DNA of 57,675 nucleotides from the NCBI GenBank assembly GCA_035559535.1, contig DATMBG010000057.1, positions 1 to 57,675 of the forward strand, given 5' to 3'. The translations under genes were made by a program, and so were the position numbers. This DNA comes from Candidatus Limnocylindrales bacterium (GTDB lineage: Bacteria; Moduliflexota; Moduliflexia; Moduliflexales; JAUQPW01). The notes beneath the pieces are model-generated. The model was not told the origin of the DNA. It was given only the letters and a program-made list of their open reading frames with translations, and made no database searches. Shown here piece after piece: positions 35,917 to 44,170 of this stretch (positions are counted from its first letter, which is position 1; every line of letters begins with the position of its first letter).

Positions 35917-37421
35917 CTTGTCTCACCCCCCGGATGGTCTTTTAAAATAATGTTGAGCCGGGCTAATTGATCCCGGATCTGATCGGCCAATTTCCAGTTC
36001 TTGTCCCTTCGAGCCTGCTTACGAACTTCGATTAAAATCTCGATCAATTTATTTATCAATTCCTTATCTTCCGCTCCCGCAGTTACATCCTGTCGGGATC
36101 CTTCGCCCCCTTCCTGAGAGAATAGACCCAAAATCTGTCCCAGCGATTTAATAAGGGAAATAGCCTCTACCAAAGGTATAAGGGCCGATTCTTCATATTT
36201 TTCTTCTGCGCGAACTCTGGCTATCACCACATTAACCTGTTTGACCATTTCGAAGAGATACCCCAGCGCATCGGCGGTATTAAAGTCATCATCCATCGCT
36301 GCTTCAAAATCCTTTTTTAAGTTGAAGGAATGGATACTCAAATTTTTTAATTCAGCTTCGAGTTCTTCAGAACTTCCAGGGGCCAATTTCCACTCTGATT
36401 CTGGAACAAGTTGGCGCTTTTTTGCCAGGGTTTGAAGTGCCTCCACATCGTTAAAGGTATTATAAAACCTTTCTAAAGCTCTTGTAGCTTCTTCTAAACG
36501 ATCTTCTGAGAAGTCGATGGGACTTCGATAATGGGTCGAGAGGAGGAAAAACTTTACCGCTTCCGGTTTATATTTCTTCAAAATTTCCCGAATGGTAAAA
36601 AAATTCCCCAGGGACTTGGACATCTTTTCTCGATGGATGGTCACAAACCCATTATGCAACCAGTACCGGGCGAAAAGCTTTCCCGTGTAACCGGTCGACT
36701 GAGCGATTTCATTTTCATGATGGGGAAAAATAAGATCCTGGCCTCCTCCATGGATATCAAAGGTTTCTCCCAGATATTTCATGGACATGGCCGAGCATTC
36801 AATGTGCCATCCGGGACGTCCTTTTCCCCATGGACTCTCCCAAAAAGGTTCTCCGGGTTTGGAGCTTTTCCATAGTACAAAATCTAAAGGACTTCGCTTT
36901 CGCTCGTCTATTTCTACCCGGGCTCCCGCTATCATCTCTTCTAACTTCCTGCCCGAGAGTTTTCCATAATTTTTAAACTTCTCCACCTCAAAGTATACAT
37001 CCCCGTTGACCCTATAGGCTAATCCCTTTTCCATCAGACCCTGGATAAGGGCTATCATCTCTGGAATATGCTCGGTAGCTCTGGGTTCAACAGAAGCCCT
37101 TTTAATTCCCAGAGCCTTCATATCCCGATAGAACTCCTGGATGTATCGCTCGGCGATTTCTTGGGAACTAACCCCTTCTTCTTGAGCCCGCTGGATAATC
37201 TTGTCATCTACATCGGTAAAATTTCTTACAAATCGGACCTTAAAACCTTTATACTCCAGGTAATTCACTATGACATCAAAGGTAAGCATTAACCGCGCAT
37301 GACCTAAATGACAGAGATCATAAACGGTCATACCACAGACATACATCCCGACTTTTCCAGGTTCAAGGGGAATAAACTCTTCTTTTTGTTTCGTTAAAGT
37401 ATTATAAACCCTTAAAGCCAA
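35898..37421 (-). CDS. cysS: Cysteinyl-tRNA synthetase
   Basis: A 507-residue class I synthetase. The zinc-binding and HIGH regions are in MYVCGMTVYDLCHLGHAR, and KMSKS is present in REKMSKSLGN. Downstream zinc ligands are in WHIECSAMS and HHENE. The C-terminus is the usual helical anticodon region. The frame opens at TTG 37421 (MALRVYNTLTKQ), the position where homologues start. The 3' end overlaps rlmB by 19 bp, so the two genes and the TolC-like gene are likely cotranscribed. Confidence 0.96.
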   Translation of the reverse strand: MALRVYNTLTKQKEEFIPLEPGKVGMYVCGMTVYDLCHLGHARLMLTFDVIVNYLEYKGFKVRFVRNFTDVDDKIIQRAQEEGVSSQEIAERYIQEFYRDMKALGIKRASVEPRATEHIPEMIALIQGLMEKGLAYRVNGDVYFEVEKFKNYGKLSGRKLEEMIAGARVEIDERKRSPLDFVLWKSSKPGEPFWESPWGKGRPGWHIECSAMSMKYLGETFDIHGGGQDLIFPHHENEIAQSTGYTGKLFARYWLHNGFVTIHREKMSKSLGNFFTIREILKKYKPEAVKFFLLSTHYRSPIDFSEDRLEEATRALERFYNTFNDVEALQTLAKKRQLVPESEWKLAPGSSEELEAELKNLSIHSFNLKKDFEAAMDDDFNTADALGYLFEMVKQVNVVIARVRAEEKYEESALIPLVEAISLIKSLGQILGLFSQEGGEGSRQDVTAGAEDKELINKLIEILIEVRKQARRDKNWKLADQIRDQLARLNIILKDHPGGETSWEKKI

Positions 37422-37805
37422 AAAACTATTCTTTATCTGTTGTCCGCGATCTGTTATGAATTTGAAGGGGTGATCTCTATAAAGGGCATCTTAAGCCCTT
37501 CGACAAACTCAAAACAGGTTGATGGATCAACTTCCCTATCTTCAAATTAACAAGTAACAGATAACGGACAATAGACAACTAAGCTATCAAAAAAAGAAAA
37601 TATCGCTTCGCCTTTGGATTTTTATGCGATATTCTTTTTAATTTGTATCGATCGTAAGAAACGCTGGGAATTTTACCTGCTGCCTCAGGATAGTCCAGGG
37701 AAGGAAGCAAAATACCGGAATCGGGGTGTTGAGATAAAACGGATAAGCTGGTTCTGGGACTCTGCTCCCTCCGCTCATTCCTTTTGCTTAAACCCTTTTT
37801 CACAC
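37422..37805. repeat. Intergenic region with a large heptamer hairpin
   Basis: 384 bp without a credible gene. Left arm 37435-37469 (ATCTGTT GTCCGCG) and right arm 37541-37582 (TAACAGA TAACGGA) are opposed heptamer arrays. Inner pairing is AATTTGAAG with CTTCAAATT. Further right, AATATCGC (near 37597) and GCGATATT (near 37626) form a second hairpin followed by T-rich sequence on the plus strand. An open frame at 37614-38003 (plus) overlaps the cupin gene antisense and is rejected. Confidence 0.65.
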
Positions 37806-38213
37806 CTATCTGTACTCTTCTCTGGGCGGAGAGAAGATATCCATAGCGACTGCCGGTTTATCCAGAACTCTTACTCCGTGCATAACCCCTCCTGGAATGA
37901 TGTAGGTATCTCCTTTCTTGCAAATGCGCGTCTCATTTCCGATGGTAAACTCCATCTCACCTTCCAGGATGATCCCAACCTGTTCATGGGGATGATTATG
38001 TAAGGGAACCTCGGAGTGAGGGGCCAAGGTCACATAGGAAATCATCATCTTCTCTCCCGAGATAGTTCGAATCTTAACATTTGGAGCAATCTCTTTTTCC
38101 TTTAGTTCATCCAGTCCGAAAAAGTACATAATTTCTTTATCCTTTACCTGTAGTCCATTGTTTTTTGCGATTTTGTGTAGCCATTTTCTAACAAATTCCA
38201 CAGGGATTTTCAC
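37806..38213 (-). CDS. Small cupin-domain protein
   Basis: A 135-residue single-domain cupin. The first cupin motif PLHNHPHEQVGIILEGEMEF gives metal ligands (two His, Gln/Glu, and a second-motif His in GGVMHGVRV). Residues 1-28 are a helical N-terminus; a second in-frame ATG at 38129 could be the start. Related stand-alone cupins bind metals or small ligands, and many are linked to polyketide or sugar metabolism, but nothing here assigns a substrate. It lies upstream of nothing obvious and is separated from cheW by a heptamer repeat. Confidence 0.75.
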   Translation of the reverse strand: MKIPVEFVRKWLHKIAKNNGLQVKDKEIMYFFGLDELKEKEIAPNVKIRTISGEKMMISYVTLAPHSEVPLHNHPHEQVGIILEGEMEFTIGNETRICKKGDTYIIPGGVMHGVRVLDKPAVAMDIFSPPREEYR

Positions 38214-38220
38214 TTTCTAT

Positions 38221-38283
38221 CCGTACCCTGAGACTCCGTTACTATCAAAATACAGCCAACAAAGGACAACAGACAAAGGATAA
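38221..38283. repeat. Heptamer repeat between cupin gene and cheW
   Basis: Nine units, from CCGTACC CTGAGAC to AGGACAA CAGACAA, span the entire gap between the cupin start and the cheW stop. Confidence 0.7.
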
Positions 38284-38790
38284 TTACAGTTTAGCCAGTT
38301 CCTTTGCTTCTTTAGTCGATAAAATTTTATTAAAATCTAAAATGATCAGTAAACGATTCTCTAGTTTACTAACCCCTGCAATATATTCAGAATCCACCCC
38401 GGCTACCACCTCGGGGGGCGGTTCGATAATACTGGTTGGAATACGTAATACCTGGGATACGGCATCTACAATGAAACCTGTGATTTTACCCTCCAGCCGA
38501 ACGACCATAATCCGGGTATTCCGGCTGGATGCCTGGTCACTCTTCACATTAAGCCTTTTTCTCAAATCAATGACCGGAATAACTTTTCCCCGTAGATTAA
38601 TAATTCCTTCTACAAAATGGGGAGCATTGGGAACCCGCGTAATAGGCACCATGCGAATAATTTCCTGAATCATCAAAATATCTGCACCAAACTCTTCGTT
38701 CCCTAAGAGGAAACTTACCACCTGGAGTTCTTCCACTTTTTCACCGGTTTTCAAAGGTTGAAGTCCATCATACTTTTCCGGTTTGTTCAT
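38284..38790 (-). CDS. cheW: CheW-type chemotaxis scaffold protein
   Basis: A 168-residue CheW. The domain covers residues about 20-160, with VVSFLLGNEEFGADI, the IINLRGKVIPVIDLRKRL signature and GFIVDAVSQVLRI. CheW couples receptors to the CheA kinase. No CheA or receptor gene is present here; the neighbours upstream on the same strand are cheR, a HEAT-repeat gene and a degenerate receiver. It may therefore belong to a chemosensory system completed elsewhere, or to a non-motility signalling unit. Confidence 0.92.
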   Translation of the reverse strand: MNKPEKYDGLQPLKTGEKVEELQVVSFLLGNEEFGADILMIQEIIRMVPITRVPNAPHFVEGIINLRGKVIPVIDLRKRLNVKSDQASSRNTRIMVVRLEGKITGFIVDAVSQVLRIPTSIIEPPPEVVAGVDSEYIAGVSKLENRLLIILDFNKILSTKEAKELAKL

Positions 38791-38901
38791 ATTAACAGAT
38801 GGTGAGGGCGTGAGGAAGAAAGCCTGCCATGCCCCCTGCTCTTGCCCTCTCCTCCTCCTACTCCCTTACGCCTTTACGGTAAATTACAGACAACCGATTG
38901 C

Positions 38902-39732
38902 TTACTCTTTCATATATACCAAAGAATTCTTAAATTTAACCAGTTTAAAAATTGCCGTAATTCGATAAAGAGACTCTGAATGCCCCAGAAATAGATACCC
39001 CCCTTTATTAAGACTGTCATAAAAAGCATTCACTACTTTTTTACAACTTTCCGGGTTAAAATATATCAGCACATTTCGGCAAAAAATAACATCTATATTA
39101 CGCAAGGACTTCATCTGTTCGGTGTCGACTAAATTTAAGGTCGCAAAGCTGACCATATCTTTAATTTTCTCTTTAATGAAATATTTTTTATCCTTGAAAT
39201 GAAAATATTGTAAGGTATATTGAGAAGGCATTTCTCGGATAGATCGATAATCGTAGACTCCTTCTTTAGCCCGTTCCAGGACCTGGGTATTAATATCGGT
39301 TCCCAGAATTTGGATTTTCCATTGATAAATATCGGGAATGACCTCTAAAAGGAGCATAGCGAGGGTATAAGGTTCCTCCCCGGTCGAACAGCCGGCACTC
39401 CAGATTCTTAACTCATAATCCCGAATCTTCCGCTTTCGGGATATTATCAGAGGAAGGACTTCCTCTTTAAAAGCCATAAGTTGAGGGATATTTCTAAAAA
39501 AATAGGTCTCATTCGTTGTTACGACATTAAAGAGGTTAATGAGTTCTTTGCCCGACGTATCGTATTTTAAGAACCGGTAATAATCTAAAAGCGTTTCACA
39601 ACCCAAAGTCCTCATGCGATTTTCCAGGCGCCTGATCAGATAATGCTTTTTCTCATCATCAAAAAAGATCCCGGTTTTCTCACAAATCAGATCCCGCAGG
39701 TATTTGAACTCCTGAGTTGCCAGATCCTTCAT
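38902..39732 (-). CDS. cheR: CheR-type protein-glutamate methyltransferase
   Basis: A 276-residue CheR with the N-terminal helical domain (residues 1-75) and the SAM-dependent catalytic domain. Visible are the NETYFFR segment, the SAM loop WSAGCSTGEEPYTLAM, ILGTDIN, and FCRNVLIYF and GHSES near the end. It methylates glutamates on chemoreceptors. No C-terminal TPR is present. The start overlaps the HEAT-repeat gene stop by 4 bp, so the two are translationally coupled. Confidence 0.95.
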   Translation of the reverse strand: MKDLATQEFKYLRDLICEKTGIFFDDEKKHYLIRRLENRMRTLGCETLLDYYRFLKYDTSGKELINLFNVVTTNETYFFRNIPQLMAFKEEVLPLIISRKRKIRDYELRIWSAGCSTGEEPYTLAMLLLEVIPDIYQWKIQILGTDINTQVLERAKEGVYDYRSIREMPSQYTLQYFHFKDKKYFIKEKIKDMVSFATLNLVDTEQMKSLRNIDVIFCRNVLIYFNPESCKKVVNAFYDSLNKGGYLFLGHSESLYRITAIFKLVKFKNSLVYMKE

Positions 39733-41654
39733 ACCCTTGATGTCAGAATTTTAATGGCCTGGGTTGCTTCCTTAACCAGATCCGGGTCCTGCATCCTTAC
39801 TAACTGACGAAGCGGTTCAAGGGCTTCAACGGCTTTAAAATGACAGAGAGTTTCAATAGCTGCTAATTGAACCATGCCGCTACGATCCTGCAAGCATTCT
39901 ATAAGCTTGGGAATAATACAAGGATGATTAAAATTTTTTAACTGTTTACATATTTCGTAACGAACCCGTGGATCCGGATCTTTCAGTTGAGATAGGAGCA
40001 CTTCAACGGTCTGATTTCCCGGAAAACGGGCTATAGCTTTAACCACCATGACACGAACCTGAGAATTTTCGTCTTCTAATAGGGGAAGTAAAAACTTATT
40101 AACTTCCGGATTTGTAAGAGAACCTAAAGCCCGTACGGCTCCTTCTCGAACTTTCCAACTGGAGTCTCTTAAACATTGGAAGTAAAGGGGGAATAACTTT
40201 TCTCCGGCTATATGAAATAAAGTCTGAAGGGCCAGTACTCTGACCTCGTCTCTATCCTCATTTAGCAAGGGTTGAATCCATCGGATCTTTTCTTCAGAAG
40301 GCAGGCCTTGAATTTTCACTATGGCCTCAGAAGCCGCCATTCGGACATCTGGATAGGGATCCTTGAGGATTTCAACTAAAGGGATTAAGGCCCTTGGATC
40401 TCCCATGGCGCCAAGTGAGGAGGCCGCAGCACGCCGGACATGCCCAAAACTATCTTGAAGCCGTCTGATTAGAGGGTCCACCGCCATAGAAGATCGAATC
40501 TGTCCTAGAGCCTTGGCTGCAGCTACTCTAACTTCTTCATGGGAATTCTCCAGGGCTTGAAGAAGAATAGGAACCGAAGCTTCCTTTCCGATTCTTCCTA
40601 AAACTTCCAGGACAATCGTCTTGATTCGAAGGGACTCCATAGATAAAGCCCGATGGATAGCCTCCAATTCCTGATCTCCAATGGCCACTAAAGCATCCAC
40701 CGACCGCTCCAGAAGCTCTTCGTCCTCTTCAAATTCAATCAAACCAATTAACGGCACGATAGCCTCTTTAAGACGAAGTTTTTCCAAAAAACGAAGGGCA
40801 CTCCGTCGGATGGCTACCTTATGACTCCTCAACAGGGGAATTACATCTGTCCAGTTGGCCTTAGCTTCCCTGACTTTTTCGTAAATCTCATCCCCCAGTT
40901 TCTCGCTTAACTTCTCCAAGGCCTGAATCACCGGAACCACGAATCTGGGATGGTATTTCAAAGCGGAAAGAAGGTAAGGTAAACAACGCTCATCCTGCAG
41001 GTTTCCTAAGGTCCGGATAACCATGAAGGTTACCATCAAGTTTTCTTCAAAGGGAATTTGCATTAAGGGTTCCAGAACCCGAAGATCTCCTATTTTCCCT
41101 AAAGCCTCTATCCCGGCACACCGAACCCAGGTAGGTCCTTTCAAACTCTGGAGAAGATAAGGCACTGCCTGAGGGTCTCCGATTTGCCCTAAAGCTTCCG
41201 CAGCTCCCATAGCAACCAGGACATGGGGGCTCTGCAAACAGAGGATTAAATGGGGAATACTTTCCGGATCCCCCAGGGCTCCTAGAATTTCACAATAAGT
41301 TTTTTTAATGAAAGGATCCTGAGCTTCGTGAAGGCCTGTGAAGAGGACATCGGGAGCATCTCCACCGATATGCTTGAGGACTTCCAGGGCCAAATTACGG
41401 GCCGTAAGATTGGTTTCCGCAAGAACAGGAACCAGGGCCGTAACAACCTCCCGTCCCCGGATCTGGATCAAGGCATCTACCACAGCTTCTTGTACAGCCC
41501 GGACAGGGTCCTGGAACAAGTTTATCAACCGGGGAATAGAGCGCTTATCCTTGAGTTCTCCTAACTTGAGAATAGCCCGTCTTCTTTCATCTGGATCTTC
41601 ATGGGAAAGATTCTTTAAAACCCTTTGGATATCCGAAACATCGTTTAAGTACAT
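39729..41654 (-). CDS. HEAT-repeat protein linked to che genes
   Basis: A 641-residue protein made almost wholly of about 19-20 HEAT/PBS-lyase-type repeats of roughly 31 residues, with recurring AAEALGQIGDPQAVPYLLQSL-like units. Such solenoids are protein-binding scaffolds. It has no signal peptide or membrane segment, so it is cytoplasmic. Its position, 41 bp after the receiver gene and overlapping cheR by 4 bp, ties it to the signalling cluster. HEAT proteins next to CheR/CheW/receivers occur in a few chemosensory clusters of Deltaproteobacteria and cyanobacteria; the exact partner is not known. Confidence 0.88.
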   Translation of the reverse strand: MYLNDVSDIQRVLKNLSHEDPDERRRAILKLGELKDKRSIPRLINLFQDPVRAVQEAVVDALIQIRGREVVTALVPVLAETNLTARNLALEVLKHIGGDAPDVLFTGLHEAQDPFIKKTYCEILGALGDPESIPHLILCLQSPHVLVAMGAAEALGQIGDPQAVPYLLQSLKGPTWVRCAGIEALGKIGDLRVLEPLMQIPFEENLMVTFMVIRTLGNLQDERCLPYLLSALKYHPRFVVPVIQALEKLSEKLGDEIYEKVREAKANWTDVIPLLRSHKVAIRRSALRFLEKLRLKEAIVPLIGLIEFEEDEELLERSVDALVAIGDQELEAIHRALSMESLRIKTIVLEVLGRIGKEASVPILLQALENSHEEVRVAAAKALGQIRSSMAVDPLIRRLQDSFGHVRRAAASSLGAMGDPRALIPLVEILKDPYPDVRMAASEAIVKIQGLPSEEKIRWIQPLLNEDRDEVRVLALQTLFHIAGEKLFPLYFQCLRDSSWKVREGAVRALGSLTNPEVNKFLLPLLEDENSQVRVMVVKAIARFPGNQTVEVLLSQLKDPDPRVRYEICKQLKNFNHPCIIPKLIECLQDRSGMVQLAAIETLCHFKAVEALEPLRQLVRMQDPDLVKEATQAIKILTSRV

Positions 41655-41694
41655 AACTGTTATTCCTTGAAGCAGGTAAATCCGTTTTTGGTTA

Positions 41695-42060
41695 TCAACT
41701 TTGATCCAGTATCTGGCTCACCTGACGAATTAGATGTTCGGGTTCTATCAATTCAGATAAATATAGCGGACCACTATCCGGGAATTCTTCTGGATCTACG
41801 GGCTCCCCCTTGGTCATTAACAAAATGGGTAAGTTCTTATAGTGCTCAACCTTGCGTATCTCTTGGATTATTTCGTAGCCGGAAAGCCCGGGTAAATCCC
41901 CACCGATAATGGCAAGATGATAAGGACTTGAATGAATTTTTTCTAATCCTTCGGTTCCCTGGGCCGTCGTATGGACTTTAAAACCCTCTGATTCCAGGAA
42001 GAATTCCAGAATTGTCCTTACGACGGAAGAGGATTCTATGACCAAGATAGATTTTTTCAT
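41695..42060 (-). CDS. Degenerate (phosphorylation-deficient) receiver domain
   Basis: A 121-residue stand-alone CheY-like fold. By alignment with the receiver pattern, the acidic pair DD is replaced by E-S (VIESS), the phospho-accepting Asp by Gly (IIGGDLPG in place of LLDxxLPG), and the signalling Lys by Glu (YLSELIEP in place of YLTKPFxP). The Thr after strand 4 (LLMTKG) remains. It therefore cannot be phosphorylated in the normal way and probably works as a binding module. It is the first gene of the receiver-HEAT-cheR-cheW set. Confidence 0.82.
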   Translation of the reverse strand: MKKSILVIESSSVVRTILEFFLESEGFKVHTTAQGTEGLEKIHSSPYHLAIIGGDLPGLSGYEIIQEIRKVEHYKNLPILLMTKGEPVDPEEFPDSGPLYLSELIEPEHLIRQVSQILDQS

Positions 42061-42105
42061 AAAGTCAGGAGTAGAAATTATCTCTCTGGGAGAATAAATA
42101 ATTTT

Positions 42106-42133
42106 ATTCTATCATAAGTTAATTATTAAGCAA
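42106..42133 (-). promoter_or_regulatory. Possible promoter of the receiver-HEAT-cheR-cheW cluster
   Basis: On the minus strand TTGCTT (42133-42128) and TAGAAT (42111-42106) are 16 bp apart, about 45 bp before the receiver start codon. Confidence 0.4.
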
Positions 42134-42214
42134 GAAAAAAGTATAGAGAAAATTTATCGCAACGAATTTCTATAAGACTATTCATTTATTCTGGATTAGG
42201 AGAAAGAAATATAG

Positions 42215-42256
42215 AACGTAAATTTCTTATTTCGGACCGTCCGAACAGTTTACGTT
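42215..42256. promoter_or_regulatory. Nested dyad upstream of the cobD-like gene
   Basis: Outer arms AACGTAAA (42215-42222) and TTTACGTT (42249-42256) surround an inner dyad TTCGGA-CCG-TCCGAA (42231-42245). A T-rich run (TTATATTTTTTA) follows on the plus strand, 26 bp before the cobD-like start. It may be a leader terminator/attenuator or an operator. It does not look like a cobalamin riboswitch. Confidence 0.5.
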
Positions 42257-42281
42257 TTATATTTTTTACATTTACCCTGGG

Positions 42282-43376
42282 ATGCAAGATATTCATGGCG
42301 GTAATATTTGGAAATGGCGGGAAGCTCTCAACATTCACCTTCTGGACTTTAGTGCCAGTATCAATCCCCTGGGTCCTCCTCAAGGGGTTTTCCGGGTTAT
42401 TACCGAGAATCTATCAAACCTGGTTCATTATCCAGATCCTGAGAATCAAAAAGCCTGTCAGGCCCTTTCAGAGTATCACGGCATCGATTCCTCCCATATC
42501 ATTTTTGGAAATGGAGCCATGGAACTCTTATACCTTCTCCCCCGTGCCCTTCTTCTCCAAAGTGCTTTAATCCCCATTCCTACTTTCAGTGGCTATGAAA
42601 AGGTTCTATTTTACCATGCTGTGCAGGCTAAGTTTGTAAGCTGGTGGGTCCGGGAAGAAGGGAAAAAGGACCACCTCCCATCTCCTTCCCCTTTAGCTCT
42701 CCTGTCTTCAGCAGCAAAGGAGGTTCAGGGAGTTTTTATCTGCCATCCCAATAATCCAACGGGAGAAGTGCTGGAAAAAGGGTTTCTTTTGAACCTCCTG
42801 GATTTTTGTGAAGAACAAAAGATCTGGTTGATTCTGGATGAGGCTTTCATAGATTTTCTGGATCAACCCGATGCCTATTCCCTGATTCAGGAAGCAGTCT
42901 CTTCAACCCGATTGGTGGTTATCCGTTCTTTAACTAAGTTCTTTGCTTTACCGGGTCTTCGATTAGGTTATGGGGTGGGCCCTCAAGCTATCATTCAAAG
43001 ACTCAAGCAGGTGCAAACCCCCTGGAGTGTTAATGTTCTAGCCCAACAGATCGTTAACGAAATTCTGAAAGATGAAGCCTATGCCAGAAATTCGAGAAAA
43101 TTCATCCAATCGGAAAGGGTTTTTTTGCTTAACGCTTTATCTGAAATGGAAGGAATTCAGCCTGTATCCGGATCAGTTAATTTTTTGCTGTGTCGACTGA
43201 CCCGTCCGGGATGGACTTCCCCTCAACTCACCACGAAATTAGTCCAATTCGGTATTCTCATTCGAGATTGCAGTACCTTGCGAGGGCTTAATGAGCGGTA
43301 TTTCCGGATTGCCGTGAGAACCCGAGAAGAAAACAGGAAGCTCCTCTCCACGCTTCAAGAAGTCTTATCCGAATAA
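42282..43376 (+). CDS. cobD: Threonine-phosphate decarboxylase-like (CobD) aminotransferase
   Basis: A 364-residue class I/II PLP enzyme. The start HGGNIWKWREAL...LLDFSASINPLGPP is characteristic of CobD, which makes the aminopropanol arm of cobalamin from L-threonine phosphate. The PLP lysine is in SLTKFFALPGLRLGYG; NPNNPTGE is also present. No other cobalamin gene is adjacent. The family borders on HisC, so a HisC-like role cannot be fully excluded. It is a single gene behind a marked dyad. Confidence 0.85.
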   Translation: MQDIHGGNIWKWREALNIHLLDFSASINPLGPPQGVFRVITENLSNLVHYPDPENQKACQALSEYHGIDSSHIIFGNGAMELLYLLPRALLLQSALIPIPTFSGYEKVLFYHAVQAKFVSWWVREEGKKDHLPSPSPLALLSSAAKEVQGVFICHPNNPTGEVLEKGFLLNLLDFCEEQKIWLILDEAFIDFLDQPDAYSLIQEAVSSTRLVVIRSLTKFFALPGLRLGYGVGPQAIIQRLKQVQTPWSVNVLAQQIVNEILKDEAYARNSRKFIQSERVFLLNALSEMEGIQPVSGSVNFLLCRLTRPGWTSPQLTTKLVQFGILIRDCSTLRGLNERYFRIAVRTREENRKLLSTLQEVLSE

Positions 43377-43491
43377 AAGGGTAGTATAATCTTTGAATAG
43401 CTATCTTTAATAAAGTCATTTTATCGTATTAAGAAAATTATTTTAACGCAAGCTTCCTGAAAGGTAAGAGAATTTCTCCTTAATAAATTTC

Positions 43492-43519
43492 TTGACCTTT
43501 TGTTTAGAAAAGGTATTAA
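43492..43519 (+). promoter_or_regulatory. Probable promoter of the 87-residue cysteine-rich gene
   Basis: TTGACC (43492-43497) and TATTAA (43514-43519) are 16 bp apart, about 125 bp before the ATG at 43646. Confidence 0.4.
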
Positions 43520-43645
43520 TTAAACAAATAAAGAGATTTTGTGGTCAGAGACCGGATTTAGATCTTGAAGTCTCAATTCAGTCATCACGTTGAGCTTAAA
43601 GAGCCGATGGAAGAAGCGTGTGATGACCAAAAGGAGGTTGTTAAT

Positions 43646-43909
43646 ATGGAGCCGGAGGAGCCGCGACAAGAACAACTCCGCACAAGTGAAAGATTATATG
43701 AAAAAAAATGGTACCTTTATCAAGTATCTCAATGTAATAGTATGTTCGATTTTGTCATGAACCGGGCTATTATTGAAACGACTTGTGCGGCCTTTGTATG
43801 CTTTCATGATAATGGCTATTTACCCTACACCTGCAACAAAAACCGCTGTATCGGAGTTGAACTCTATTGTAGACAAAAAGCCGAGGAAGAAAACCAGGAG
43901 CTCGTTTAA
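43646..43909 (+). CDS. Unknown 87-residue cysteine-containing protein
   Basis: I do not recognise this protein. ATG 43646 is chosen because a near-perfect Shine-Dalgarno (AAAAGGAGG) lies eight bases upstream; the frame is open back to a TTG at 43565 but without a ribosome binding site. The N-terminus is acidic (MEPEEPRQEQ), then a patterned region with six cysteines (QCNSMF, TTCAAFVCFHDN, TCNKNRC, YCRQK). The cysteine pattern would suit metal binding or disulphides, yet there is no signal peptide. It stands alone between cobD and gltX with its own promoter. Confidence 0.65.
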   Translation: MEPEEPRQEQLRTSERLYEKKWYLYQVSQCNSMFDFVMNRAIIETTCAAFVCFHDNGYLPYTCNKNRCIGVELYCRQKAEEENQELV

Positions 43910-44170
43910 ACTGAAAGAGGCTGTGAGCGGACCTTAGATTTGAAGAGCCGCTGAAGTTCCCGGTGAGGACGCTTGGTTTTAAACGAATCCAAAACGAATT
44001 TCACCTCAACGATGACTGTCCCTTACCGAAGTAGGAGAAGGATCCGAGAGGAGGAGGTTTATATCTCACCACCTTCTAAGAAAACTACCCCCTGAAGGGG
44101 TTTAATCCCCGGGCCTCTTGCAAAGGCATGAGGGGAGAGGCAAGGAACTTTTTAACGAAGACTTCCCGGT

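Noticed and set aside
37614-38003. Plus-strand 129-codon frame
   Set aside because: Most of it is antisense to the conserved cupin gene, and its translation has no recognisable domain.
42061-42281. Cobalamin riboswitch upstream of the cobD-like gene
   Set aside because: No B12-box or matching junction pattern could be seen; only simple dyads are present.
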